Below are positions 55,072-64,000 of a DNA stretch of 64,000 bases, piece by piece. Every line of letters starts with the position of its first letter. Positions within the stretch are counted from its first letter, which is position 1. The DNA lies in assembly GCF_023115355.1 (NCBI RefSeq), contig NZ_CP096019.1, positions 1,488,001 through 1,552,000 on the forward strand. The letters are read 5' to 3'. This DNA comes from Halocatena salina (GTDB lineage Archaea > Halobacteriota > Halobacteria > Halobacteriales > Haloarculaceae). The notes below the pieces were generated by a model that worked only from the letters and a program-made list of their open reading frames with translations, searched no databases and had not been told where the DNA came from. The translations under genes and the position numbers were made by a program.

Positions 55072-55296
55072 GGATGGATTTGTATCAACGGTACATATTA
55101 ACGCTTGGATTCTATTACAGGGAAATTCTAGATGTTTAGCGCTTAAAACCATCTTGAGAGGGTTTGATAATAGGTGGAAAGTCTCGTCACTATCGTTTTT
55201 CCTCATTGTCGCGACCAAGACGTGTATCGGTGGCTCAGTATCCACTGACAGTGGAATAACGAAACGGTATTGTACTTCAGTCATCAGCATTACCAC

Positions 55297-56250
55297 GTGT
55301 CTCCCTCACTGACGAATTGGCTCCGAAGACGGATCCGATACGGCTACGAAGAGTGGCAGAAGAACGGACTTGCGGGGGCTCGAGAGGGAGCAGTGACCAC
55401 GTGGAGGGCGGTGTTCCACGAACTAAACGAACAGTACATTCGTCGGATCGGCAATCCCGGCCATTCGATTTACGAACGCGAGTGGGACGTCCTCGTCGTC
55501 TTGGATGCGTGCCGGGTCGATCTCCTTCGGGAGGTCGCCGACGAATACGAATTTCTCGGGGAGATAGAGACGTTCTATTCGATCGCAAGTAAATCATCGA
55601 CGTGGATGGAGCGCAATTTCGACGGCGAATACGCGGACGAGACGGCCAGTACCGCCTACGTGACTGGCAATCCGTTTTCGAGAATGTTCTCGGGATCGGA
55701 GTTCGCGTATTTCGATGAGGTCTGGCGGTATGCGTGGGACGACGACCTCCATACGATCCCAGCACGGCCGCTGACCGATTCGGCGATCGACGTCTGGCGC
55801 AACGAATCCGTGGATCGAATGATCGTCCACTACATGCAACCCCACGTGCCGTTCGTGACCGAACCGGATCTGGGTTCGTACAAGGGCCCGGAGGATTTCG
55901 GCGATGGGTTCAACGACCTCTGGGATCAGGCCGGATACACGCTCTCCGCGGATCGTGTGTGGGACGCTTACCGGGACAACCTCCGATACGCGCTTGATGA
56001 CGTCGAGTTGCTCTTGGAAAACCTCGATGCGAATCGAGTCGTGATCTCTGCCGATCACGCCAACGCTTTCGGGGAGTTCGGATTTTGGGGCCATCCCTCT
56101 CACATGCTGCTTCCCTCTATCAGACGTGTTCCATGGAGCGTAACGACCGGTGTGGACGATGGCGAGTACGAGCCAACGCTCGACCGCAGCGAAGGGATCG
56201 ATGACGACGACACGGTAACCGATCGACTGCGGGATCTCGGATACGTGTGA
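55297..56250 (+). CDS. Alkaline-phosphatase-superfamily (sulfatase-like) protein
   Basis: 317 residues. Metal/nucleophile elements are VLVVLDACRVDLL (about 60-72), SIASKSSTWMERNF with a Ser at the nucleophile place, VHYMQPHVPF, and VVISADHANAFGEFGFWGHPSH with the His/Asp ligands. Sulfatases need Cys or Ser in a C/S-x-P-x-R motif, which is not evident, so phosphatase or phosphotransferase activity is as likely. No signal peptide is visible. The GTG at 55297 is used; a TTG at 55270 would extend it. Divergent from the nucleotidyltransferase gene. Confidence 0.8.
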   Translation: MSPSLTNWLRRRIRYGYEEWQKNGLAGAREGAVTTWRAVFHELNEQYIRRIGNPGHSIYEREWDVLVVLDACRVDLLREVADEYEFLGEIETFYSIASKSSTWMERNFDGEYADETASTAYVTGNPFSRMFSGSEFAYFDEVWRYAWDDDLHTIPARPLTDSAIDVWRNESVDRMIVHYMQPHVPFVTEPDLGSYKGPEDFGDGFNDLWDQAGYTLSADRVWDAYRDNLRYALDDVELLLENLDANRVVISADHANAFGEFGFWGHPSHMLLPSIRRVPWSVTTGVDDGEYEPTLDRSEGIDDDDTVTDRLRDLGYV

Positions 56251-56337
56251 GTCGCACACGATGGCACTCCGGTGGTTGCGCCGTCGAGATCGAAACGAAA
56301 AGGATAATCAACAGATCTCGCCCACGTCCATGTACAG

Positions 56338-57849
56338 ATGCCGTCTCGATCTGATTCGGGTCTCTATTCCTCACTTCGATCCGTTACGCGTGGTGCGTCG
56401 GTGTTCGCTATCGGGACTGGTCTCAGCAAGGCGCTGGGGTTCGTGTTTCAGGTGTTGCTAACCCGTGGATTGGGAGCCGAACTGTACGGTATCTACACAT
56501 ACGGGTTTACGCTCGCCATGTTCGTCGTCAACTTCGCCGATCTCGGGACGAGCAAGGCGATTCTGAAGTTCATCCCCCAATACGAGGACGATCTTCTCCA
56601 GCAGAATCGACTGCTCGGGCTCGCGTATCTAACGTCGTTCGGTGGGAGTCTCCTGTTGGGCGGCAGCCTGTATGTCTTTGCTCCCACGATAACCGAGTTG
56701 ACGCTGAACGATCCGCTGCTCGCCGACGTTTTGCGCATCTTTGCCGTCTTCATCGTCTTCTACACACTCACGAGAACCGTCAGCAGCGTGTTTCAGAGCG
56801 TCGAGCGACAGGCGTACAAGATGCTCTTGGAGAACGTAACCACACAGACGCTCCGGATTCTCTCCGCCGGAACCGCGCTCGTCGTCGGGGCGTCCGTCGT
56901 CGGCGTTACGGCTGCCATCATCGTCGGTACCGTCCTGACGTTCGGGATCGCGGCCGCGGTGTTTCTCTCCCGTACCTCGTTTCGCCCGACGCTTGGAGGG
57001 TCGCGCGGAGACGTTCGGGAGTTTTACGACGTCTCACTCCCACTGACGTTTTTGGACGCAGGACGGCTGTTGTACCGGCGGATCGACGTGTTGATGGTCG
57101 GGTTTTTGCTCTCTGCGAGCAGTGGCGTCGGCGTCTACAACATCGCAACCGTGCTCGCAAGCTTGCTTCGACTACCACTCACCGGCTTCAACCAGCTGTT
57201 TCCGCCGATCGCCTCTCGCCTGTATTCGAACGGAGAGATCGAGGAACTCCAATCGATGTACACGATGGTAACTCGGTGGACGTTCACGATTTCGTTGCTT
57301 CCCGCGGCTGCCACGCTCGTCTACGCGGAGGAACTGCTCGGGATATTCGGGACCGCGTTCACGACCGGTGTTACCGTGCTCTTGCTGTTCGTCCTCGGAG
57401 AGCTGATGAACGCCCTCGCCGGTCCGAGTAATTACATGCTGATCATGACCGACCACCAGTACGTATCGATGGTCAACGAGTGGGTGCTCGGGGTGCTCAA
57501 CGTCGTTCTCAACTACCTGTTCATCAGCTGGTTCGGTCTCGTCGGTGCTGCGCTTGCGACAGTGAGCGTCCTATCGGTGATCAATTTCGTTCGGGTGGTC
57601 GAGGTGTGGTATCTCGAAGGATTGGTGCCGTACTCGCTGAAATTCTTCAAACCGATCTTTGCTGGCGTCGGGGCTGGTGCTGTGATGTTCGGCCTGAAAA
57701 CGTTCCTCTCGGGGTATCTCTTGCTCGTCATCGGTGGAGCCGTCGGTGCACTCGTCTTTGCGCTCGGGCTGTTCGCTCTCGGAATCGAACAGGAGGACAA
57801 GGAGTTTTTCGTCGAGTCGGTCCCTGCGCTCGAATCCGTGCTGTCCTGA
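56338..57849 (+). CDS. Polysaccharide flippase (Wzx/MVF-type)
   Basis: 503 residues with 12-14 hydrophobic segments. The start SVTRGASVFAIGTGLSKALGFVFQVLLTRGLGAELYGIYTYGF is the conserved opening of RfbX/Wzx lipid-linked oligosaccharide flippases. The later LPLTGFNQLFPPIASRLYSNGE and FGTAFTTGVTVL agree. It should move lipid-linked glycans outward for the Wzy-like protein. The stop is 3 bp from the stop of lipA on the other strand. Confidence 0.93.
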   Translation: MPSRSDSGLYSSLRSVTRGASVFAIGTGLSKALGFVFQVLLTRGLGAELYGIYTYGFTLAMFVVNFADLGTSKAILKFIPQYEDDLLQQNRLLGLAYLTSFGGSLLLGGSLYVFAPTITELTLNDPLLADVLRIFAVFIVFYTLTRTVSSVFQSVERQAYKMLLENVTTQTLRILSAGTALVVGASVVGVTAAIIVGTVLTFGIAAAVFLSRTSFRPTLGGSRGDVREFYDVSLPLTFLDAGRLLYRRIDVLMVGFLLSASSGVGVYNIATVLASLLRLPLTGFNQLFPPIASRLYSNGEIEELQSMYTMVTRWTFTISLLPAAATLVYAEELLGIFGTAFTTGVTVLLLFVLGELMNALAGPSNYMLIMTDHQYVSMVNEWVLGVLNVVLNYLFISWFGLVGAALATVSVLSVINFVRVVEVWYLEGLVPYSLKFFKPIFAGVGAGAVMFGLKTFLSGYLLLVIGGAVGALVFALGLFALGIEQEDKEFFVESVPALESVLS

Positions 57850-57852
57850 GCG

Positions 57853-58785
57853 TTATCGGGCGTCGACATCAGCGGCCTGTCTGGCCGCTTCGACAGACTC
57901 CCCCTCGCGGAGAACGGCTTCGACGAACAGCTCTCCAGCGCGATAGGAAGAACGCACGAGCGGACCGCTTGCACAGTAGAGAAAGCCGAACTCCTCGTGA
58001 GCAACCTGTCGCCACGTGGAGAATTTGGCCGGATGGACGTGGTTGCTCACTTCGAGGTGGCTCCGAGACGGTTGGAGATACTGACCGAACGTCACGATGT
58101 CGACATCGATCTCCGAGAGATCGCTCATCGTCTGGTATATCTCGTGGTCGTACTCCCCGATACCGAGCATCAGTGACGTCTTGGTGTGGATCTCGGACGT
58201 TTCGCTCACCTGTTCGAGCACGGACAACGACTGCTCGTAGCCCGCCCGCCGATCCCGAACCGGCCACTGAAGTCGTTCGACCGTCTCGACGTTGTGGGCG
58301 ATCACGTCCGGCTCGGCATCGATGATCTTCTCGATGCAGTCGGATTCTCCCCGGAAATCGGGAACGAGCACTTCGACCAACGTCTCGGGGTGTCGGGTTT
58401 TGATCTCCTCGATCGTCCGAGCGAAATGTCCAGCTCCTTGATCGGGAAGATCGTCCCGGTCGACGGAGGTGAGTACGACGTACTCCAATCCGATCTCCGC
58501 GATCGCGCTGGCGACGTTCACCGGCTCCTCTGGATCGAGCGGCTCCATCCCACCGGTCTTCACGTCACAAAAGTTACATCCGCGTGAGCACCGATCGCCC
58601 ATGAGCATGATCGTCGCGGTCCCTGGTCCCTCACGACCGCTCCAACACTCACCCAGATTCGGGCAGTTTGCCTCCTCACACACCGTGTGGAGATCGTGAT
58701 CCCGGAGCACCTCCTTGATCTCGGTGAAGCGCCGACCCGACGGTGGATGCATCTTCAACCAATCGGGCTTGCGCGCGCGGCTCAT
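57853..58785 (-). CDS. lipA: Lipoyl synthase
   Basis: A 310-residue radical-SAM enzyme that inserts sulphur into octanoyl groups to form lipoate, needed by the E2 protein of this window. The auxiliary cluster motif CEEANCPNLGECW and the radical-SAM CSRGCNFC are both present. Also seen are TSVDRDDLPDQGAGHFARTI, HNVETVERLQ and SSYRAGEL near the C-terminus (RSSY motif). The ATG at 58785 (MSRARKPDW) is preferred over 58797. It is not in the dehydrogenase operon; 7.7 kb separate them. Confidence 0.96.
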   Translation of the reverse strand: MSRARKPDWLKMHPPSGRRFTEIKEVLRDHDLHTVCEEANCPNLGECWSGREGPGTATIMLMGDRCSRGCNFCDVKTGGMEPLDPEEPVNVASAIAEIGLEYVVLTSVDRDDLPDQGAGHFARTIEEIKTRHPETLVEVLVPDFRGESDCIEKIIDAEPDVIAHNVETVERLQWPVRDRRAGYEQSLSVLEQVSETSEIHTKTSLMLGIGEYDHEIYQTMSDLSEIDVDIVTFGQYLQPSRSHLEVSNHVHPAKFSTWRQVAHEEFGFLYCASGPLVRSSYRAGELFVEAVLREGESVEAARQAADVDAR

Positions 58786-58872
58786 ACCCGAAAGCACGAC
58801 CTTCCACGATTAAAACCTGTGGTTCATATCTTTCATAACAATTAAATTACATAAATATTATCAATGTATTAG

Positions 58873-60363
58873 ATGAACACTATTTTAATGTTCAATATCA
58901 ACACTGAAGATATAACGCAAGGATCGTTGGTACGGGGGTTGTTGGTGTTGTCAGCCCCGTTGTTGGTCCAGAACGTAGTGCAAGTGATCCAGCAGGTGGT
59001 CGATCTGTTTTGGGTCGGACGGTTGAGCAGCGATGCGGTGGCGGCGATCGGCTTTACGATGCCGCTCATCTCGATCGTTTCCTCTGTGGTGTTGGTCATG
59101 CCGTTCGTCGGAACGCAGGTGCTGGTTTCACAACGCGTCGGCAGCGAGCGCTTGTCCGGTGCTCGTCGGGGACTGTTCACGGGAATGGTCGTTTCGGTCG
59201 TTACCGGACTCGTACTCGGCGTGATCGCGTTCGCCGGAGCGCGTCCGTTCTTCGAACTGCTCATGAGTGTTCGTCCCAGTTCCGTTTCGTCTCAGGTCGT
59301 CGATCTCGCGGTGACGTATTTCGGTGTCTTCGCCATCGGTGTGTGGATCGCTGGCATCTCTGATACGACAGAAGCCGCGTTCATCGGGTGGGGTGATTCT
59401 CGGGCGGCGCTGTACATGAACGTCATTGCCCTCTCGGTGAACATCGTTCTCGATCCGATCATGATATTCGGATTTCACGACAATCCGCTGTTCGTGGGAC
59501 TCGGGTTGGGTGGTCTCCAGTCCGTGTTGTCGTCGATGACGCAGTTCAGTGGCGTCGGCATCGCGGGCGCTGCGCTGTCGACGCTCATCGGATACGGGGT
59601 CGGTGGGGTGGTTGGATTGACGTTGATCGCGCGCGGTCGCAACGACGGGATGCTTTCGTGGGCTGCTGTCGGTATCGATACGAACACGATTCGAGAACTC
59701 ATAGACATCGGTATCCCGGCTGGTGGTCAGTCCATCTTGAAGCAGGGCGTAGAGTTGGCATTAATTCTGGTCGTCTTCCGTGCGGCTGGAAGCGCCGGGC
59801 TTGCGGCCTACATCGTCGGCTACCGGGTTGCAAGCATCGCCGTCATCCCCTCGAGAAGCCTCCAACAGGCCGCCCAGAGCATCATCGGGCAGAATCTCGG
59901 TGCGGGATCGACTGATCGCGCGCGTCGAACGACGTGGATCGGCGTCGGAATCGCTGGCGGCACGCTCACCCTCATCGGCCTCGCTCAACTGATGGTTCCC
60001 GAAACGATCGCCACCCTGTTCGTTCCCTCACTGTCGTCGACGGCAACGCACCTCGCCGTCGAGTATCTCGCTATACTCGCGTACGGCTATCCAGCGATTG
60101 GTGCTATGTATCTCTTTCAAGCCGGGTTCAACGGAGCGCGACGTACTCAAACGAGCTTCGCGGCAAGCTTCTTCCAGTATTGGTGTGTGCGACTTCCGAT
60201 CGCCGTCGTCGGTGGGATCGTCCTCTCGTTGCAGGCTTCGGGGGTTTTCTGGGCTGTTACGATCTCGAACGTCGTCGCCGCCGTCGGATTGGCTGGCTAC
60301 TACCGGTATTCGATCACGGATGGAATGCTCGATCGAGCGGCCCACGCCGCAGCCGCGGACTGA
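58873..60363 (+). CDS. MATE-family multidrug/cation antiporter
   Basis: 496 residues, 12 predicted membrane segments in two related halves. GSLVRGLLVLSAPLLVQNVVQVIQQVVDLFWVGRLSSDAVAAIGF is the classical MATE N-terminus. The second half repeats it as DIGIPAGGQSILKQGVELALILVVFRAAGSAGLAAYIVG. NorM/DinF-like subgroup; substrates unknown. The upstream 70 bp is AT-rich and holds the promoter. Confidence 0.93.
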   Translation: MNTILMFNINTEDITQGSLVRGLLVLSAPLLVQNVVQVIQQVVDLFWVGRLSSDAVAAIGFTMPLISIVSSVVLVMPFVGTQVLVSQRVGSERLSGARRGLFTGMVVSVVTGLVLGVIAFAGARPFFELLMSVRPSSVSSQVVDLAVTYFGVFAIGVWIAGISDTTEAAFIGWGDSRAALYMNVIALSVNIVLDPIMIFGFHDNPLFVGLGLGGLQSVLSSMTQFSGVGIAGAALSTLIGYGVGGVVGLTLIARGRNDGMLSWAAVGIDTNTIRELIDIGIPAGGQSILKQGVELALILVVFRAAGSAGLAAYIVGYRVASIAVIPSRSLQQAAQSIIGQNLGAGSTDRARRTTWIGVGIAGGTLTLIGLAQLMVPETIATLFVPSLSSTATHLAVEYLAILAYGYPAIGAMYLFQAGFNGARRTQTSFAASFFQYWCVRLPIAVVGGIVLSLQASGVFWAVTISNVVAAVGLAGYYRYSITDGMLDRAAHAAAAD

Positions 60364-60454
60364 CTGTACGGTCTCTCTCTCTTGTGTGTTCTCAGTCATC
60401 TCTCACTGTAGTAACGACACAAAGCTTATCATTTACAGACATTCCTTTCAGATA

Positions 60455-61420
60455 ATGAGGAGAAGGCGGTTCATTGTTGGAATGATTTCACTCTCGACGG
60501 TTTCATCCGGTTGCCTCTGGCTCGATAGCTCTGAGGTGTCTGATGATTCATCGACCACGCGGACGCCGAACGGTTCAAAGTCGACACAGCTGAACGTCTT
60601 GCGTGTCGAACAACGCACCCCTGTTTCAGACGGTTCGTTCACCGAAACCGAGCGCTCGACACCGCTCGAAGCAAACGCGTTCATCAGTATGTACGAGGAG
60701 ATTTTGCGGTCAAAGGATCTTCAGGTAGAGTGGGCGTCCAACGTTCGCGAAGAAACGATCGAGGTGTTGTATCCGGCGGATGACTCCAATCACGAACAGC
60801 TGATGAACGTATTTGCCGATGCGTTCATCGAGTTGACCCGCCGGACGGGTGGGTCCGGCTGGGATATGCGTTTTGTCGTTGGAACGTCCGGAAACGTCTG
60901 GTACAAATGGGAACTCACTGACGACATCGCCCGCGAGTATCTCCATGGACAGCTCTCACACGAGGCGTTACTCGAAACGATCGACAAACCGGACGAAACG
61001 ACGGGAAGACCCCAATCCGAAACGGAACCGGGGACTAGAGGGTCGAATGCAGATACAGATGAGAGCGAGGACGGAGCTGATCGAGACGACGGGATGGATG
61101 AGGGAAGCGACGGAGAGGGTGAGGGGAACGGTGATTCCGACTCAGGCTCAGTAGCGTCCGGCTTTGCGGTTCGGATTCGATACGAACGGGAATGGAGCGG
61201 TGTCGTTGGTGGTGACGAGCAAACCAAGTCTGTAGACGGGACTGGGATGGAGACGATCGCTATCGAGGACGATCACCCGGTCGTGATCTCCGCGAACGCA
61301 CAGAAACTTGACGACAGCTCTGAGACGCTCACGGTTCAGATTCTAGAGGACGGCGAGGTCCGCAAGGATGTCTCGACCGACGCGGAGTACGGCGTTGCAT
61401 CGGTCAGCTACACCCCATAG
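60455..61420 (+). CDS. Haloarchaeal lipoprotein with acidic hinge
   Basis: 321 residues. The N-terminal RRRRFIVGMISLSTVSSGC is a twin-arginine-like signal with lipobox (Cys near residue 20). A first domain (about 50-190) contains TPLEANAFISMYEEILRSKDLQVEW and DMRFVVGTSGNVWYKWELTDDIAREYLHG. A very acidic Asp/Glu/Gly/Ser hinge follows (about 200-235). A small beta domain (VRIRYEREWSGVVGGDEQTKSVDGTGMETI) ends the protein. The frame stays open upstream inside the MATE gene, but the ATG at 60455 gives the signal peptide. Function unknown. Confidence 0.82.
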   Translation: MRRRRFIVGMISLSTVSSGCLWLDSSEVSDDSSTTRTPNGSKSTQLNVLRVEQRTPVSDGSFTETERSTPLEANAFISMYEEILRSKDLQVEWASNVREETIEVLYPADDSNHEQLMNVFADAFIELTRRTGGSGWDMRFVVGTSGNVWYKWELTDDIAREYLHGQLSHEALLETIDKPDETTGRPQSETEPGTRGSNADTDESEDGADRDDGMDEGSDGEGEGNGDSDSGSVASGFAVRIRYEREWSGVVGGDEQTKSVDGTGMETIAIEDDHPVVISANAQKLDDSSETLTVQILEDGEVRKDVSTDAEYGVASVSYTP

Positions 61421-61493
61421 CAGTGGAACGACGGGGTTCCGTCCGCCAGACAGAGAAAGAAATCCATTTGGTCCGTCGGATCCGTCCTTCGCT

Positions 61494-63827
61494 GTGAACG
61501 TCGCAGAGCGGATCCCGGAGTTCGCCGACGCCTTCCCCTTCGATTCGTTCAATCGGATGCAGACGGAGGCGCTGCCGGCGATTTTAGAACGCGAGGAGAA
61601 CGTCGTCGTCAGTGCCCCGACGGCGTCGGGAAAGACCGCGTTGGCTGAGCTCGCCATCTGCAAGACGCTCAAAACGGGGGGTACGGCGTTGTTTCTTGCT
61701 CCGCTTCGTGCGCTCACCAACGAGAAAGAACGCGAATGGGAACGGTTCGAAGATCTCGGCTATTCGGTGTACGTCGTCACGGGCGAGCGTGATTTCAATT
61801 CTCGGAAAGCCGAGCGCGCTGATATCCTCGTGATGACGCCGGAAAAGGCCGATTCTGCCACCCGGAAACACGATTCATCCAGATACCAGTTCGTCCGGAA
61901 CGTCGACTGTTGTGTCATCGACGAGGTGCATCTGCTCGATTCGGACCGGCGGGGCAGCGTCCTCGAAGTGACGGTGGCACGCCTTCGCCGGCTCTGTGAG
62001 CCGCGCATCGTCGCCCTCTCGGCCACGATGCCGAACATCGACGACGTGGCTGGCTGGCTCGACGCCGTCCCGGAAACGACGCTCCAGTTCGGTCAGGACT
62101 ACCGGCCGATCCCCCTCTCTGCGGAGGTTCGAACGTACACACACGGTGACAATCCGTTCGCCGACAAGTATCGTCGACTGTACCGCGCGCTCGATCTGGC
62201 CGAGCCACACATCCGCGACGGCGGACAAGCGCTCGTGTTCGTCGCTTCTCGGCAAGACACGCGTCAAGCCGCGGAGAAAGCCCGAGACGAACTGGCGTCT
62301 CGGGACGTTCCGATCGGCGCACGCGGCGAGTACGACTTTCACACCGAAACCAAAACCCTCTCGAATGAGACCCTTCGAAAGTCCGTACTCGACGGCGTCG
62401 CGTTTCACCACGCCGGGCTGTCCCGCGAGGACAAAACCCACGTCGAGAAGTGGTTTCGGCGGGGCGATATACAGCTGTTGTTCTCGACCTCGACACTCGC
62501 ATGGGGCGTAAATCTCCCGGCTCGCTGTGTCGTCATTCGGGACACGAAGCTCCACGATCCCCTCGAAGGCGAGGTCGACATGAGTCCGCTCGACGTGCTC
62601 CAGATGCTTGGGCGTGCGGGCAGGCCGGGTTACGACGACGCCGGCTACGCCTACGTGGTCTGTGACCGAGCGGACGCCGAGAGCTATCGTACGCTGCTGC
62701 AGGACGGAACGCCGATCGAATCCCGACTGGCGGACGATCTCGCATCTCATCTCAACGCTGAAATCGCGCTGGGCACGATCGGCGATCTCGACGACGTGAT
62801 GGAGTGGCTCGAAACCACGTTTTACTTCGTGCGCGCCGAGCGCGCATCGGCGTATGATTCGGGAGAGCAACTGCGGGACACCGCACGCGAGACGCTGTCT
62901 GTACTCGTCGCTGATGGGTTCGTGGAGACCGACGAGCGTCACGTCGAACCCACGCCGCTGGGGCAGCTCACTTCCCGCTACTACCTCCGGCTCGACACCG
63001 CAGCCCGGTTTGACGCGCTCTGTGAGCGCGACACGGTGACCGAAGCCGACGTGCTAGAGACGGTCGCTGGCGCAACGGAGTTCGACAGCGTCAGTGCCCG
63101 ACAGAGCGAGCGAGAGGCAATCTCTGCTGTTGTGTCGGGACGCACGTCGCTTTCGGAACCCAGCCATCGGAAGGTGTTGGCAATCCTCAAATCGAGCACG
63201 ACCGGCTCGACGCCATCGGAACTACAGAGCGACGCGTGGGTGATCCGCCACAATGCGCTCCGGCTGTTGGGGGCGCTTCGGACGTTTCTCGATCGGTTCG
63301 CCGATCCGCCTGCGGCGAACGTGGCGCGTCGTGTTGAGGCACGCGTCGAGAACGCGATCAGCACCGAGGCCGTCGGGTTGACCGCGATCGACGGCGTCGG
63401 GTCCGGACGGGCCAAGACCCTCGCGCGGGCAGGGCTGTCGACACCAGCGGATGTCGTCGAGATGGGTGTCGATGGACTCGTCGACGCCGGACTCTCGGAG
63501 GGGGTTGCGAAACGAGTCCTCGACAGCGCCCGCGAGCTTCCTGCTGTCGTCATCGAGTGGGGTGCGTTTCCTGACGCCATCCCGGCCGGTGAGAACGACG
63601 TTCGTGAGGTCACCGTCAAGACGACCGCCGGAACCGCCCGGGCGACCGTCGCGGTCACCGTCAACGGCGTGTCGATGATGGATACGAACACGTATCTCGG
63701 GGAAACCTCCGTTCCTGTCGGGGTGTTCGGCGGCGACGCGGACGAACTGGAGTACACTATCACCGTGGCGTTTCCCGAGTTGCCCCTCGTTCCGATCACG
63801 GAATCGAAAACGGTGCGTGTCGTGTGA
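61494..63827 (+). CDS. Ski2-family DEAD/DEAH helicase (Hel308-like)
   Basis: 777 residues. Motif I APTASGKTALAELA, Ia FLAPLRALTNEK, II DEVHLLDSDRRG, III ALSATMPN, IV region VFVASRQDT, V STSTLAWGVNLPA and VI QMLGRAGRPGYDDAGYA. These are followed by a winged-helix/ratchet part and a C-terminal helix-hairpin-helix (LTAIDGVGSGRAKTLARAG). It probably unwinds DNA at stalled forks or in repair. GTG at 61494 (reading MNVAERIPEFADAFPF) is chosen because upstream codons to 61368 lie inside the preceding lipoprotein gene. A carboxy-terminal beta domain of about 90 residues (DVREVTVKTTAGTARATVAVTVNG) is an extra, possibly substrate-contacting part. Confidence 0.88.
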   Translation: MNVAERIPEFADAFPFDSFNRMQTEALPAILEREENVVVSAPTASGKTALAELAICKTLKTGGTALFLAPLRALTNEKEREWERFEDLGYSVYVVTGERDFNSRKAERADILVMTPEKADSATRKHDSSRYQFVRNVDCCVIDEVHLLDSDRRGSVLEVTVARLRRLCEPRIVALSATMPNIDDVAGWLDAVPETTLQFGQDYRPIPLSAEVRTYTHGDNPFADKYRRLYRALDLAEPHIRDGGQALVFVASRQDTRQAAEKARDELASRDVPIGARGEYDFHTETKTLSNETLRKSVLDGVAFHHAGLSREDKTHVEKWFRRGDIQLLFSTSTLAWGVNLPARCVVIRDTKLHDPLEGEVDMSPLDVLQMLGRAGRPGYDDAGYAYVVCDRADAESYRTLLQDGTPIESRLADDLASHLNAEIALGTIGDLDDVMEWLETTFYFVRAERASAYDSGEQLRDTARETLSVLVADGFVETDERHVEPTPLGQLTSRYYLRLDTAARFDALCERDTVTEADVLETVAGATEFDSVSARQSEREAISAVVSGRTSLSEPSHRKVLAILKSSTTGSTPSELQSDAWVIRHNALRLLGALRTFLDRFADPPAANVARRVEARVENAISTEAVGLTAIDGVGSGRAKTLARAGLSTPADVVEMGVDGLVDAGLSEGVAKRVLDSARELPAVVIEWGAFPDAIPAGENDVREVTVKTTAGTARATVAVTVNGVSMMDTNTYLGETSVPVGVFGGDADELEYTITVAFPELPLVPITESKTVRVV

Positions 63828-63842
63828 GCACTCCGGATGTGA

Positions 63843-64000
63843 CTACCCCGTCCGGATCCAGTTTCCTGCACCGTCGGCCCGAAACGCGGTCCACGGCATC
63901 GTATTCGTGTTCCACACTGTGGCACCCATCGCGCTGGCGTAGCCGCCGTGTCCGTTCCATTCGCCCGTCGACCGAGGATCACCCGCGTTCGTCCCTTGTC
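63843..64000 (-). CDS. C-terminal end of an unrecognised gene, cut by the window edge
   Basis: About 52 codons entering from the right edge and stopping with TAG at 63843-63845. The residues are rich in Gly, Trp, Asn and Thr (GGYASAMGATVWNTNTMPW, then TAFRADGAGNWIRTG), a composition common in secreted or beta-rich surface proteins. This frame was chosen over its neighbours by residue composition only. I cannot assign a family. Confidence 0.5.
   Translation of the reverse strand, partial: QGTNAGDPRSTGEWNGHGGYASAMGATVWNTNTMPWTAFRADGAGNWIRTG

Noticed and set aside
60098-60454. A 119-codon upstream extension of the lipoprotein gene
   Set aside because: It lies wholly inside the MATE gene in another frame, and the ATG at 60455 gives a proper lipoprotein signal.
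61368-61493. A 42-codon upstream extension of the helicase gene
   Set aside because: It overlaps the end of the lipoprotein gene, and its Ser/Arg-rich residues are not helicase-like.

Overview
The window is chromosomal DNA of a haloarchaeon. The evidence is acidic proteins, TATA-type promoters, an archaeal-type rRNA operon, thermosome, MC1 chromatin protein, Orc1/Cdc6 and a CCA-adding enzyme of the archaeal class. The 5S rRNA gene carries a 102-nt internal insertion. An insertion of about this size is established for Halococcus morrhuae, so Halococcus or a close relative is the best guess (inference). No insertion sequence, integrase, prophage or CRISPR array was seen.

Layout. 1-3.4 kb: cca (cut by the window edge), tRNA-Asn, an Fe-ADH-like protein that has lost metal ligands, and a DAACS symporter. 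3.6-9.3 kb, minus strand: the complete rRNA operon, in transcription order three tandem promoters, 16S, tRNA-Ala, 23S, 5S with insertion, tRNA-Cys. 9.5-15.3 kb: MC1, an AbrB-like protein with pyrD, a VapBC locus whose toxin is frameshifted, and pheS-pheT. 15.6-21.6 kb: the replication origin neighbourhood, with the origin-associated genes oapA (interrupted by an intein in its P-loop), oapB and oapC, an AT-rich unwinding element between inverted ORB repeats, orc1/cdc6 and a type I signal peptidase. 21.8-30.3 kb: GNAT protein, lysC, and a phosphate block phoX-pstS-pstC-pstA-pstB. 30-45 kb: cupin, purO, tRNA-Gln, Usp, a GCS2-like ligase, a FilR1-type regulator, tRNA-Ser, thermosome, Ala/OCD dehydrogenase, leuS, hsp20, pheA, and the ruins of a second VapBC locus containing an ATT microsatellite. 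45-50.2 kb: a four-gene 2-oxoacid dehydrogenase operon. 50.3-57.8 kb: a surface-polysaccharide cluster (Wzy-like, GT4, CDP-alcohol phosphotransferase, nucleotidyltransferase, alkaline-phosphatase-fold enzyme, Wzx flippase). 57.9-64 kb: lipA, MATE exporter, a lipoprotein, a Hel308-like helicase and the end of an unrecognised gene.

How it fits together. Transcription diverges at the origin. To the left most genes, including the rRNA operon, run leftward; to the right lysC, phoX and pst run rightward. The strongest second-look items are the origin with its intein-interrupted origin-associated GTPase, the expanded 5S rRNA, two toxin-antitoxin loci decaying in different ways, and a surface cluster that pairs a nucleotidyltransferase with a TagF-type phosphotransferase and could build a phosphodiester-linked cell-surface polymer. 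Start codons were chosen by ATG preference, Shine-Dalgarno or TATA spacing, and family N-termini. All family assignments are by eye, without a database search.
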